DNA from: Ruminococcus flavefaciens
Lineage (GTDB): Bacteria > Bacillota > Clostridia > Oscillospirales > Ruminococcaceae
DNA: 64,000 nucleotides
NCBI GenBank assembly: GCA_015067005.1
Contig: SVNH01000003.1
Location: 1-64,000 of the forward strand
Direction: 5' to 3'
Shown: one piece after another, positions 26,330 to 32,607 of the stretch
Position numbering within the stretch: the stretch's first letter is position 1
Layout of the letters: each line of letters opens with the position of its first letter
Made by a program: the position numbers and the translations under genes
Notes under the pieces: model-generated
The model's database searches: none
Told to the model about the DNA's origin: nothing
What the model saw: the letters and a program-made list of their open reading frames with translations, nothing else

Positions 26330-26346
26330 CTCCCCGTGACGGGGAG
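26330..26346. other. GC hairpin after the relaxase gene (copy B)
   Basis: CTCCCCG, loop TGA, CGGGGAG, 78 nt downstream of the relaxase stop. It corresponds in position to the hairpin at 1198-1214 of copy A, with a different sequence. Confidence 0.55.
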
Positions 26347-26423
26347 GCACATTAAGTATAAATACAGCTGTTTGATAATTGACGATATATAGCAATATTC
26401 GTTATAGTTTATCACAGAAGAGA

Positions 26424-26924
26424 TCATACGTCGTCAGTCGAATTTTGGGGTGCGAAATAATACTTGCAATTAACTCCAGTAACGCGCTCGACATAGTCGC
26501 AAAGCTTAGTCAGATTGACACGCGAACTATCATAGAGCTTTCCGTCCACAAAGCTAACGGAATTCATTATCATATGAATATGGAACAACGAATCTCCGCG
26601 CTTTTTCTTATGAACAGCCCAGATCAACTGGTAGCCGCATTTGAAGAAAGCGCCTATGAGAACAGCGTAAGCCTTAGCTTTTTCATAGGTGCGTACTTCA
26701 TCACCAAACGAGATAATGAAGTGGATCATCGGATTCTCCTGAGTTTTATGAAAATACTTCTTGACGTAACACATCTGCTTATAGGTCTTTTTCAAGTCAG
26801 ATGTATCTACACCATATCCTCCGATATGAAGAGCCTTTTCCCTATCGTAAAGATAGTTCAATGCCTTCATAAGATACATGCTGTTATAACCGCCTGAATC
26901 TTTTTTACACTTTATAATGACCAC
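26424..26924 (-). CDS. Short relaxase-like mobilization nuclease (copy B)
   Basis: 166 residues. SLFHIHMIMNSVSFVDGKLYD holds the HxH motif III of relaxases, and HFIISFGDEV precedes it as HVIIAFDDE does in copy A. Same size as copy A (161), same overlap with the MobC-like gene and same position, but much sequence divergence. Y16, Y20 or Y25 may be the nicking tyrosine. It would act at an oriT near 27185-27531. Low similarity between copies against high similarity of the amidoligases suggests different histories or selection. Confidence 0.7.
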   Translation of the reverse strand: MVIIKCKKDSGGYNSMYLMKALNYLYDREKALHIGGYGVDTSDLKKTYKQMCYVKKYFHKTQENPMIHFIISFGDEVRTYEKAKAYAVLIGAFFKCGYQLIWAVHKKKRGDSLFHIHMIMNSVSFVDGKLYDSSRVNLTKLCDYVERVTGVNCKYYFAPQNSTDDV

Positions 26925-27184
26925 AGTCCTTCAGCCTCCTTGCGTATAGTCTCAACCTTGTCTGGAGCAACGTCCTCGACTATCATACAAGCGATATTGA
27001 CGATGCTTTGGACCTTAGCCTTCTTTTCAGGAGTAAGCCCGTCTTCAGAATGTACAGCACAGTCAACCATAAAGGGACTTACCAACATTCCTCTTTCTTG
27101 AGCCTTCTGCTTGATGATATCGTAGTCGCTCTGAGTCATCGAAACAGAAGTGTTTTTGTCTTTTTTATCATAATCAGCTTTCAT
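26912..27184 (-). CDS. MobC-like relaxosome protein (copy B)
   Basis: 90 residues. NTSVSMTQSDYDIIKQKAQERGMLVSPFMVDCAV fits a ribbon-helix-helix protein: strand, helix, helix with SxFM. It ends with an acidic helix, KVETIRKEAEGLW, that matches the ending of copy A (QKEADEFW). It overlaps the relaxase start by 13 bp. It is likely to bind the AT-rich region next to its promoter. Confidence 0.63.
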   Translation of the reverse strand: MKADYDKKDKNTSVSMTQSDYDIIKQKAQERGMLVSPFMVDCAVHSEDGLTPEKKAKVQSIVNIACMIVEDVAPDKVETIRKEAEGLWSL

Positions 27185-27531
27185 TATAGAAGCCTCCTTA
27201 AATAGATTTTAGGAGCCAGGAAACCCAGTGCGTATAATTATATGAATATGAACATCATATGTGTATGAACAGTGTTGTTCATATTACCCATGTATGTTAT
27301 CAATAATATCATTCATATTCATTATTAATAATTCATATTTAATATAATTCATATTTCTTGCAGGGTCGCTTCGCTCCTATTATTACATTGTGGTATTTTT
27401 TTATAAATATATGGTATTTTTTCCTTCTATTTAACGATATATATATCAAAATCTGCTTTTTTAAGGCTGTAAATATATATAGTTACTGTGATACCATTAC
27501 CGGTAATCTTACAAAGAAAGGAGAAATGCCA
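27185..27531. promoter_or_regulatory. AT-rich region with TTCATATT iterons, possible oriT or origin (copy B)
   Basis: TTCATATT occurs four times in direct order (27278, 27312, 27332, 27348) and once inverted as AATATGAA (27245-27252). This iteron-like set lies between the mob genes and the cassette. A conserved palindromic motif stands at 27490-27508. The region must hold both divergent promoters and is the best candidate for the nick or replication site of the island. Confidence 0.55.
27490..27508 (+). promoter_or_regulatory. Conserved operator- or hairpin-like motif before DUF960 (copy B)
   Basis: GATACCATTACCGGTAATC contains the perfect palindrome ATTACCGGTAAT. Copy A has GATACCATGTTCGTGGTAATC at the same place. 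In both, it ends 15-25 nt before the DUF960 start codon, so it may bind a regulator or fold at the mRNA start. Confidence 0.5.
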
Positions 27532-27816
27532 ATGTTAGACAACAACAGATATCTCACCTGTGGCGTTGACAACGCCATACCAATTGAATTACAGCTGTTT
27601 CTGTGGAACTGTGTCGATGGACTGCCTGAGCCGAGGGATCACTTGCAGGTCTTTGATCTGAAGCAGGTAGGATGCTTGCAGTGTATAACCCATAGGAGCG
27701 AGGAGCCGGAGCATCATATGGAATACCTGCTCCCGTCAGAGCATCCTATCACAGAGAAGCTGTACATCATTGATGACGGCGACCACAGCATAATGCTCTT
27801 AGCAAACGAATATTAA
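27532..27816 (+). CDS. DUF960 family protein (copy B)
   Basis: 94 residues starting MLDNNRYLTCGVD, nearly collinear with copy A: IPIELQLFLWNCVDGLPEPRD, QVGCLQCITHRSEEPEH and LYIIDDGDHSIMLLANEY. The ATG at 27532 lies 8 nt after AAAGGAGA; an ATG two codons upstream is too close to the SD. Function unknown. As first gene of the cassette and strongly conserved between copies, it is likely part of the same system and not random cargo. Confidence 0.75.
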   Translation: MLDNNRYLTCGVDNAIPIELQLFLWNCVDGLPEPRDHLQVFDLKQVGCLQCITHRSEEPEHHMEYLLPSEHPITEKLYIIDDGDHSIMLLANEY

Positions 27817-27825
27817 ACACGATAG

Positions 27826-27845
27826 CCAGCCCCTTCGGGGGCTGG
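27826..27845 (+). promoter_or_regulatory. Conserved intercistronic hairpin with UUCG loop (copy B)
   Basis: CCAGCCCC (27826-27833), loop TTCG, GGGGCTGG (27838-27845). A C(UUCG)G tetraloop is exceptionally stable. Relative to copy A (2646-2666) the loop is replaced and the stem shifts by one pair while pairing is kept. Confidence 0.65.
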
Positions 27846-27869
27846 TTCTTTCTATTTATGGAGGTAAAA

Positions 27870-28982
27870 ATGGAAAAGGAAAAGAACGAAAACGCGCTGT
27901 ATTGCTCACACTGCGGTGCGCTCATAAGAGAAGACGACGACTATGAGGAAGTCAACGGAGAGATAGTCTGCACTGACTGCTTTGAACATCACACGACTAC
28001 CTGTGACAGATGCGGTGAAACTATCTGGACTGACGATAGCTATGGTGACGAGTATACTACTCTCTGCCGTCACTGTTACGAAAATCACTATACCCGCTGC
28101 TCTTGTTGTGACGCCCTTCTTCATGAGGATGACGCCTACCACCTGGACGGCTATGACTACTGTTCGGAATGTTATCACGAAGAGGTAGATCGTAACAGAA
28201 GCATCCATGACTATGGGTATAAGCCTGAGCCTATCTTTTATGGTAATTCCAAGCGATTCTTCGGAGTTGAGCTTGAGATAGACGGAGCAGGCAAGGACAG
28301 CGATAATGCTGATGAAATACTCTCTATCGCCAATAAGGATAATGAGCATATCTACATCAAGGGAGACGGTTCTCTTGATGATGGTATGGAGATAGTAACT
28401 TACCCTATGAGCCTTGATTGTCATAAGGACTTCTGCTGGCAAGAGATAATGAAGAAGGCTGTGTCTATGGGATATCGTTCGCATCAGACCAGTACCTGTG
28501 GACTTCACATCCATGTCAACAGAAATTCTCTTGGTGAGACTCACGACGAGCAGGAGCTTGTAATAAGCCATATCCTGTTCTTTGTAGAGACTCACTGGGC
28601 TGAACTGCTGAGGTTCAGCAGACGTTCCGAGTATAGCATGAACAGATGGGCTGCTCGTTACGGTTATGAGAAAACAGGACGAGAGATACTGGATAAAGCT
28701 AAGAAGGGCAACAACGGTAGGTACGCTGCCGTAAACCTTATGAACTACTCAACTATCGAGTTCAGGCTGTTCAGAGGCACCTTGAAGCACAATACTCTTA
28801 TCGCCGCACTTGAACTCGTGAACGAGATATGCGACCTGGCTATGCATCTTACCGAAGACGACATTGGTAAAATGTCTTGGAGTGAGTTCGTTGAAGGTAT
28901 AGAAGCTCCGGAACTCATACAGTATCTCAAAGAGCGCAGGCTCTATATCAATGAAGAAACAAATACCGAGGAGGACTTATAA
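27870..28982 (+). CDS. Zinc-ribbon amidoligase, COOH-NH2 ligase family (copy B)
   Basis: 370 residues from the ATG at 27870, chosen because GGAGG at 27860-27864 overlaps the earlier in-frame ATG at 27858. Three zinc modules (CSHC/CTDC, CDRC/CRHC, CSCC/CSEC) are followed by the glutamine-synthetase-like ligase with FGVELEIDGAG, GDGSLDDGMEIVTYP, CGLHIHVN and TIEFRLFRGTLKHNT. Sequence is highly similar to copy A all along, including the non-catalytic zinc part, so the zinc region is under selection and may bind the target protein or nucleic acid. The next gene starts 1 nt after its stop codon. Confidence 0.85.
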   Translation: MEKEKNENALYCSHCGALIREDDDYEEVNGEIVCTDCFEHHTTTCDRCGETIWTDDSYGDEYTTLCRHCYENHYTRCSCCDALLHEDDAYHLDGYDYCSECYHEEVDRNRSIHDYGYKPEPIFYGNSKRFFGVELEIDGAGKDSDNADEILSIANKDNEHIYIKGDGSLDDGMEIVTYPMSLDCHKDFCWQEIMKKAVSMGYRSHQTSTCGLHIHVNRNSLGETHDEQELVISHILFFVETHWAELLRFSRRSEYSMNRWAARYGYEKTGREILDKAKKGNNGRYAAVNLMNYSTIEFRLFRGTLKHNTLIAALELVNEICDLAMHLTEDDIGKMSWSEFVEGIEAPELIQYLKERRLYINEETNTEEDL

Positions 28983-28983
28983 A

Positions 28984-29175
28984 ATGAAAAAGCTTGAAAT
29001 ACTTACAAAATTACCGAAGGTAAAACTGCCGAGCATCATGTCGAGCGATGCTCAGGTTATCCTCAGACTCGTTACTATCCTTGCTGCTACCCACCTTGCA
29101 AATAAGGTAGATAAGGTCATCAAGGACTTCGAGGCTCTTGATAATCCCGACGATATCATCCATATTTTCAGATAA
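28984..29175 (+). CDS. Small hydrophobic cassette protein (copy B)
   Basis: 63 residues, MKKLEILTKLPKVKLPS followed by a hydrophobic-amphipathic helix (VILRLVTILAATHLANKV) and an acidic end. It corresponds to the 56-residue protein of copy A by position and by the ILAAT/LLAAT segment, but is otherwise diverged. The SD is GAGGAGG inside the amidoligase end. No family recognised. Confidence 0.62.
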   Translation: MKKLEILTKLPKVKLPSIMSSDAQVILRLVTILAATHLANKVDKVIKDFEALDNPDDIIHIFR

Positions 29176-29187
29176 GGAGGAATGCCT

Positions 29188-30165
29188 ATGTGTTCATTAT
29201 TCGGCTGGCTTGACTACCAGGGCGTTATACCTCATAGGATGCTGAAGAAGCTGACTCAGGCTCTGGCTAACGCTGCTGAGGAGAGAGGAACTGACGCAGC
29301 AGGTATAAGCTACATTCATAACGGCGAGGTCGTTATCTACAAGAGACCGAAGCCAGCTCACAAGCTTCACTTTGATCCGCCGGAAGGAACAAGAGCTGTC
29401 ATGGGACATACCCGCATGACTACTCAGGGAGACGGCAAGAACAACTACAACAATCATCCTTTCCCCGGTCTTGCCGGGGATACTTCATTTGCCTTTGCTC
29501 ACAACGGAGTTCTGTGGAATGATAAGGAACTGAGGAAGGACAAGCTTATCCCTGATACCCACATCGAGACAGACTCTTACGCAGCTTGTCAGCTTATAGA
29601 GGCACAGCAGAAGCTTGACTTTGACAGTCTCAAGTATATGGCTGAAACTGTTGAGGGGAACTTCACTTTCACTGTACTCGATCAAGAGAACAGCTTATAC
29701 ATCATAAAAGGAAGCAATCCAATGTGCCTGCTTCACTTTCCTGTACTGGGATTGTATGTATACGCCAGCACAGAGAGCATCATGAAGAAGGCTCTGCAAA
29801 AGGTCGGACTTCACAAGTTCGCTATGGAGCGTGTAGAGACTGACGATGGTGACATTCTCTGTATTGACAGGCACGGTGAGATCACACGATCCGAGTTTCA
29901 GCCTAAGGTATATCGTTCCAAATATGGAAGCTGGTACGATTATGACGACTCTTCTTATTATACTATCCACGAAGAAATGCTTCTTACGTACTGCAACTTC
30001 TATGGAGTCGATAGTTCCGACGTTGAACTGCTGCTTGAATACGGTTACTCCTGTGATGAGATCGAGGAGATGCTCTCGGATCACGATCTGCTGTATCAGG
30101 CACTCAGAGATATTAAGTGCGTATACGGTGAAGAAGTCTATGAGAGCTACTGTGGGGCGTTCTGA
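29188..30165 (+). CDS. Class II glutamine amidotransferase (copy B)
   Basis: 325 residues from the ATG at 29188, which places the nucleophile cysteine at residue 2 (MCSLFGWLDYQG); an upstream ATG would leave a blocked Met-Pro-Met start. It has the full motif set EERGTDAAGISY, GHTRMTTQGDGK, NNHPF, FAHNGVLWND, TDSYAACQLIE and GNFTFTVLD, and a C-terminal acidic part rich in Tyr, Asp and Glu as in copy A. Likely glutaminase or gamma-glutamyl hydrolase partner of the amidoligase. AAGGAGGAATGCCT precedes the start. Confidence 0.85.
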   Translation: MCSLFGWLDYQGVIPHRMLKKLTQALANAAEERGTDAAGISYIHNGEVVIYKRPKPAHKLHFDPPEGTRAVMGHTRMTTQGDGKNNYNNHPFPGLAGDTSFAFAHNGVLWNDKELRKDKLIPDTHIETDSYAACQLIEAQQKLDFDSLKYMAETVEGNFTFTVLDQENSLYIIKGSNPMCLLHFPVLGLYVYASTESIMKKALQKVGLHKFAMERVETDDGDILCIDRHGEITRSEFQPKVYRSKYGSWYDYDDSSYYTIHEEMLLTYCNFYGVDSSDVELLLEYGYSCDEIEEMLSDHDLLYQALRDIKCVYGEEVYESYCGAF

Positions 30166-30166
30166 T

Positions 30167-30277
30167 GTTTCAAAAAGTAAACTTTATGGGACACCTGAAA
30201 AATAGCGAAAAAAGCGTTCCAAAAAGTCCGGTTTTGACTTTTGAGACGTTCCGAAAGTAGCCACCACTTTTTGAGAC
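30167..30277. repeat. Repeated motif upstream of the serine recombinase, candidate res site
   Basis: The motif GTYYCAAAAAGT occurs as GTTTCAAAAAGT (30167-30178), GTTCCAAAAAGT (30216-30227) and GTTCCGAAAGT (30248-30258), and inverted as ACTTTTGAGAC (30237-30247) and ACTTTTTGAGAC (30266-30277). Five copies within 111 bp directly before a serine recombinase gene suggest its binding and crossover site. Confidence 0.6.
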
Positions 30278-30292
30278 GGAAAGGAACTGAAT

Positions 30293-30889
30293 ATGGATAA
30301 CAGGATCTATGGGTATGCTCGTGTTTCTACCAGAGAGCAGAATGAAGATCGTCAGCTTGAAGCACTGATAAGATTCGGGGTGCCTGAGCAGAACATTATC
30401 ATCGATAAGGCTTCCGGTAAGGATACAGAGCGTGAGGGTTACCAGTACCTCAAGCGTCAGATTCTCCGGAAGGGAGATACACTTGTTATCAAGGAGCTTG
30501 ACAGGCTCAGCCGTAATAAAGCTGATATCAAGAGAGAACTGGAAGAGTTCAAAGCAGCAGGAGTACGTGTAAAGATACTCGACATTCCGACTACTCTTAC
30601 GGACTTCCCACCAGATCAGGCTTGGATCTTAGAAATGATAAACTCGATCCTTATAGAGGTTCTCGGCAGCATTGCTGAAAACGAGCGTAATAAGATACGT
30701 TCTCGTCAACGTGAGGGAATAGAGGCTGCAAAGAAGCGGGACGTTAAATTCGGACGTCCTGCTAAGCCTCTGCCTGATAACTGGCAGGAGGTATTAGCTG
30801 AAGTTCACAGCGGAAAAATAAAGCCTGTAGAAGCTATAAGAGAACTTGGTATCTCTAGGTCATGCTACTACAGGCTTTATAATAAATAA
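30293..30889 (+). CDS. Serine resolvase/invertase of the island
   Basis: 198 residues, complete. GYARVSTREQNEDRQLEAL holds the nucleophile serine; ASGKDTEREGYQYLKRQILRKGDTLVIKELDRLSRNK and AENERNKIRSRQREGIEAA complete the catalytic domain and E helix. The C-terminal HTH is IKPVEAIRELGISRSCYYRLYNK. It probably resolves element dimers or inverts DNA at the repeats just upstream. The equivalent gene in copy A is of another subgroup and is broken. Confidence 0.88.
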   Translation: MDNRIYGYARVSTREQNEDRQLEALIRFGVPEQNIIIDKASGKDTEREGYQYLKRQILRKGDTLVIKELDRLSRNKADIKRELEEFKAAGVRVKILDIPTTLTDFPPDQAWILEMINSILIEVLGSIAENERNKIRSRQREGIEAAKKRDVKFGRPAKPLPDNWQEVLAEVHSGKIKPVEAIRELGISRSCYYRLYNK

Positions 30890-30895
30890 GATTGT

Positions 30896-30930
30896 ACAGC
30901 TTGCCCCTACATGGGGTAAGCTGTTTTTTT
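30896..30930 (+). terminator. Terminator of the amidoligase-resolvase unit
   Basis: ACAGCTTGCCCC (30896-30907) pairs with GGGGTAAGCTGT (30913-30924, one G-U pair), then a run of seven or more T, 7 nt after the resolvase stop. Confidence 0.88.
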
Positions 30931-30952
30931 AACGTTTATACCACCTTTATGT

Positions 30953-31006
30953 CGTGTGAATTTCGTGTGAAAACGTGTGAAAAAACGCCTGTAAATTCTT
31001 CACACG
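30953..31006. repeat. Putative integrase arm sites, right
   Basis: CGTGTGAA at 30953-30960, 30964-30971 and 30974-30981, plus inverted TTCACACG at 30999-31006. The spacing of 10-11 bp is one helical turn, as at the left end (15449-15467). Confidence 0.62.
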
Positions 31007-31049
31007 CGACTGCATATTTGCAGTTATAACTGTTTTCTACAGGCAACAG

Positions 31050-31091
31050 AAAAGCCTGTATTTCGGTGTTTTCCTCGAAATACAGGCTTTT
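31050..31091. terminator. Bidirectional terminator between island and tRNA-Ser
   Basis: AAAAGCCTGTATTTC (31050-31064) and GAAATACAGGCTTTT (31077-31091) form a 15-bp perfect stem with A and T tails on both sides. It can end tRNA transcription (minus) and island transcription (plus). It comes with the island, so it replaced the original tRNA terminator on integration. Confidence 0.85.
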
Positions 31092-31097
31092 TAATTC

Positions 31098-31120
31098 TGG
31101 CGGACAGAGAGGGATTCGAA
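31098..31120. repeat. Attachment site repeat, right (within tRNA-Ser 3' end)
   Basis: The 23 bp shared with 15363-15385. It covers the CCA end, acceptor strand and part of the T arm of tRNA-Ser. Confidence 0.85.
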
Positions 31121-31189
31121 CCCTCGATACGCTATTAACGTATACACGAGTTCCAGTCGTGCGCCTTAGACCAGCTCAGCCATCTGTCC
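31098..31189 (-). tRNA. tRNA-Ser (anticodon GGA)
   Basis: 92 nt including an encoded CCA. The acceptor stem GGACAGA/TCTGTCC, the D arm, the anticodon loop with GGA in CGACTGGAACTCG, a long variable arm (GTATACGTTAATAGCGTATC) and GGTTCGAATCC in the T arm all fit a class II serine tRNA. It is the integration target of the island. Confidence 0.95.
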
Positions 31190-31195
31190 ATATTA

Positions 31196-31280
31196 TGGTG
31201 CGAGTAATGGGACTTGAACCCATACGTCTCTCGACACACGCCCCTCAAACGTGCCTGTCTGCCTATTCCAGCACACTCGC
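31196..31280 (-). tRNA. tRNA-Leu (anticodon GAG)
   Basis: 85 nt with encoded CCA. Acceptor GCGAGTG/TACTCGC, anticodon loop TTGAGGG, variable arm GTCGAGAGAC and T arm GGGTTCAAGTCCC. It is 6 bp from tRNA-Ser on the same strand, so the two are probably co-transcribed. Confidence 0.94.
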
Positions 31281-31552
31281 AAAGTACTTAAATATTATAC
31301 AACAATAGCAAGCAGAAGTCAAGTGTTCGGAAATTATTTTTATATTATAACAATATTCCACCCTTCTCGTCACAAAATAGCACACATATTTGAACGCAAA
31401 TTGTTGATAAAATAATCAAGTTTCAACATTCTTGCAATATTTGACACTATGCAACATATTTTTTCTAAAAACCACTTGATTTTTATTTCGTTTTGTTGTA
31501 ATATATAAGTGTGGTGATAATCACAAATAATTTTAAAAGAAAGGCACAACCA

Positions 31553-32296
31553 ATGACAGAAACAATCGTAAAAGTACTCATCGGCGATGATTCGCTCGAA
31601 ATCGGAGTAAAACTCGCATCACATCTCAATAGCACAGGCATCTATGCAATCGCCATCAGAAAAGACATGGACATCCTTCTTGATGCGATCGTCCGCCACA
31701 GTCCGGACATATTGATCTCTGATCTAACTCTGCAATCTTCGGACGCTTTCGCACTAATGGGTAAGCTTAAGGAATTGAAAATTTCACCACCAAAATTCAT
31801 TTTGTACACAAACATCTGCAACAATTTCATCAAAAGACAAATAATTCAAAACGGTGCAGCATGCTGTTTCACTTTGCCTTTAGATTTTGAAAAAGTTGCA
31901 AAAGCAGTCCACACTCTTATAGCGCAGACAAAATGTCCACCCGATGAAGACATTGAAGTCGCCGTAACAAGTATACTGCACAAGCTCGGCATCCCAGCCC
32001 ACATAAAAGGCTATCACTATCTACGTGCAGCAGTGATAAATTCTCTTTCGGATCACAGCTTGCTCGACTGCATCACCAAAAGACTTTATCCATCAGTTGC
32101 TGAAACATACAATACTACACCTTCCAGAGTCGAACGCTCTATAAGACACGCGATCGAATGTTGCTGGCAACGCGGAAGCTGTGAGAATCTGTATAAATTC
32201 TTCGGTTATGATCCTGCACAATACAGCGGAAAGCCTACAAACTCAGAATTGATCTCACTTATTTCCGACAAACTCAGGCTAAAGTATAAACTATAA
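31553..32296 (+). CDS. spo0A: Spo0A-type sporulation response regulator
   Basis: 247 residues from the ATG at 31553 (SD AAAGAAAGG). The receiver domain covers residues 1-125, with the acidic pair D12-D13, phosphoacceptor D57 (ILISDLTL) and T86. The usual lysine of the K-P motif is replaced by leucine (TLPLDFE, L108). The C-terminal domain is clear Spo0A_C: ILHKLGIPAHIKGYHYLR and the recognition region YNTTPSRVERSIRHAIE. It should bind 0A boxes (TGTCGAA), two of which lie near 63750. The upstream 31281-31552 is AT-rich with no gene. Confidence 0.9.
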   Translation: MTETIVKVLIGDDSLEIGVKLASHLNSTGIYAIAIRKDMDILLDAIVRHSPDILISDLTLQSSDAFALMGKLKELKISPPKFILYTNICNNFIKRQIIQNGAACCFTLPLDFEKVAKAVHTLIAQTKCPPDEDIEVAVTSILHKLGIPAHIKGYHYLRAAVINSLSDHSLLDCITKRLYPSVAETYNTTPSRVERSIRHAIECCWQRGSCENLYKFFGYDPAQYSGKPTNSELISLISDKLRLKYKL

Positions 32297-32306
32297 AGTA
32301 CATAAA

Positions 32307-32423
32307 AGCGGTCTTTAAGGGGAGTTCCCTCTGGCGGAATCGTGGTATAAATTGCCGAGCCCATACTTTCGTGCTCGGTAACCCACTTTTTCGCTAAGGG
32401 TAGCTGTCTAAACGAAGACTGCT
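32307..32423 (+). ncRNA. Candidate rod-shaped structured RNA between spo0A and lepA
   Basis: Nested pairs run through 117 nt: AGCGGTCTT (32307-32315) with AAGACTGCT (32415-32423); CCCT (32327-32330) with AGGG (32397-32400); TGGCG (32332-32336) with CGCTA (32392-32396); GTGG (32342-32345) with CCAC (32383-32386); TTGCCGAGC (32352-32360) with GCTCGGTAA (32373-32381). The closing stem is followed by ATTTTTATTT. It could be a stable small RNA, a 3' UTR structure of spo0A or a regulatory element. I could not match it to SRP RNA, 6S RNA, T-box or a riboswitch class. Confidence 0.55.
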
Positions 32424-32535
32424 ATTTTTATTTCTAAGCCTTAGCCGTATTTATAATATGCATCCCCTATTATGAATAATACCACATATCTTCAAATACG
32501 TCAATATATCCGACACTTTTAATTTTCAAAAGCTC

Positions 32536-32564
32536 TTTACAAACCTCCGCTTTTCTGCTATAAT
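32536..32564 (+). promoter_or_regulatory. Promoter of lepA
   Basis: TTTACA (32536-32541), 17 bp, TATAAT (32559-32564) preceded by TGC (extended -10). It is 44 bp before the TTG start. Confidence 0.75.
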
Positions 32565-32607
32565 TAAAATGATATATTATGCGAAGGCATAGAAAAGAGG
32601 TATAGCT

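Larger units (their letters stand above)
15363..31120. mobile_element. Genomic island (integrative mobilizable element) in tRNA-Ser(GGA)
   Basis: A 23-bp sequence identical to the 3' end of tRNA-Ser (CCA end to the TTCGAA of the T loop) is repeated at 15363-15385 and 31098-31120. The intact tRNA lies just outside the right repeat, the usual result of integration at a tRNA 3' end. The tyrosine integrase gene is next to the left repeat, and CGTGTGAA repeats lie inside both ends. Cargo: HTH protein, HerA/FtsK-like ATPase, ImmA-like protease, ABC exporter with TetR, relaxase, MobC, amidoligase cassette, serine resolvase. No type IV secretion genes are present, so it would need a helper for transfer. 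Confidence 0.87.

Noticed and set aside
27245-27355. CRISPR array
   Set aside because: The TTCATATT repeats are 8 bp with irregular gaps and no cas gene is nearby; no CRISPR array seen in the window.
1272-31120. One single large element spanning both cassettes
   Set aside because: The att repeats enclose only 15363-31120, and ordinary chromosomal genes (AraC regulator, dockerin enzymes) lie between the copies.
32307-32423. Interpretation as SRP RNA or 6S RNA
   Set aside because: The SRP tip (GGUC...GGAAG...GCAGCC) is absent, and the size and bubble do not fit 6S RNA.
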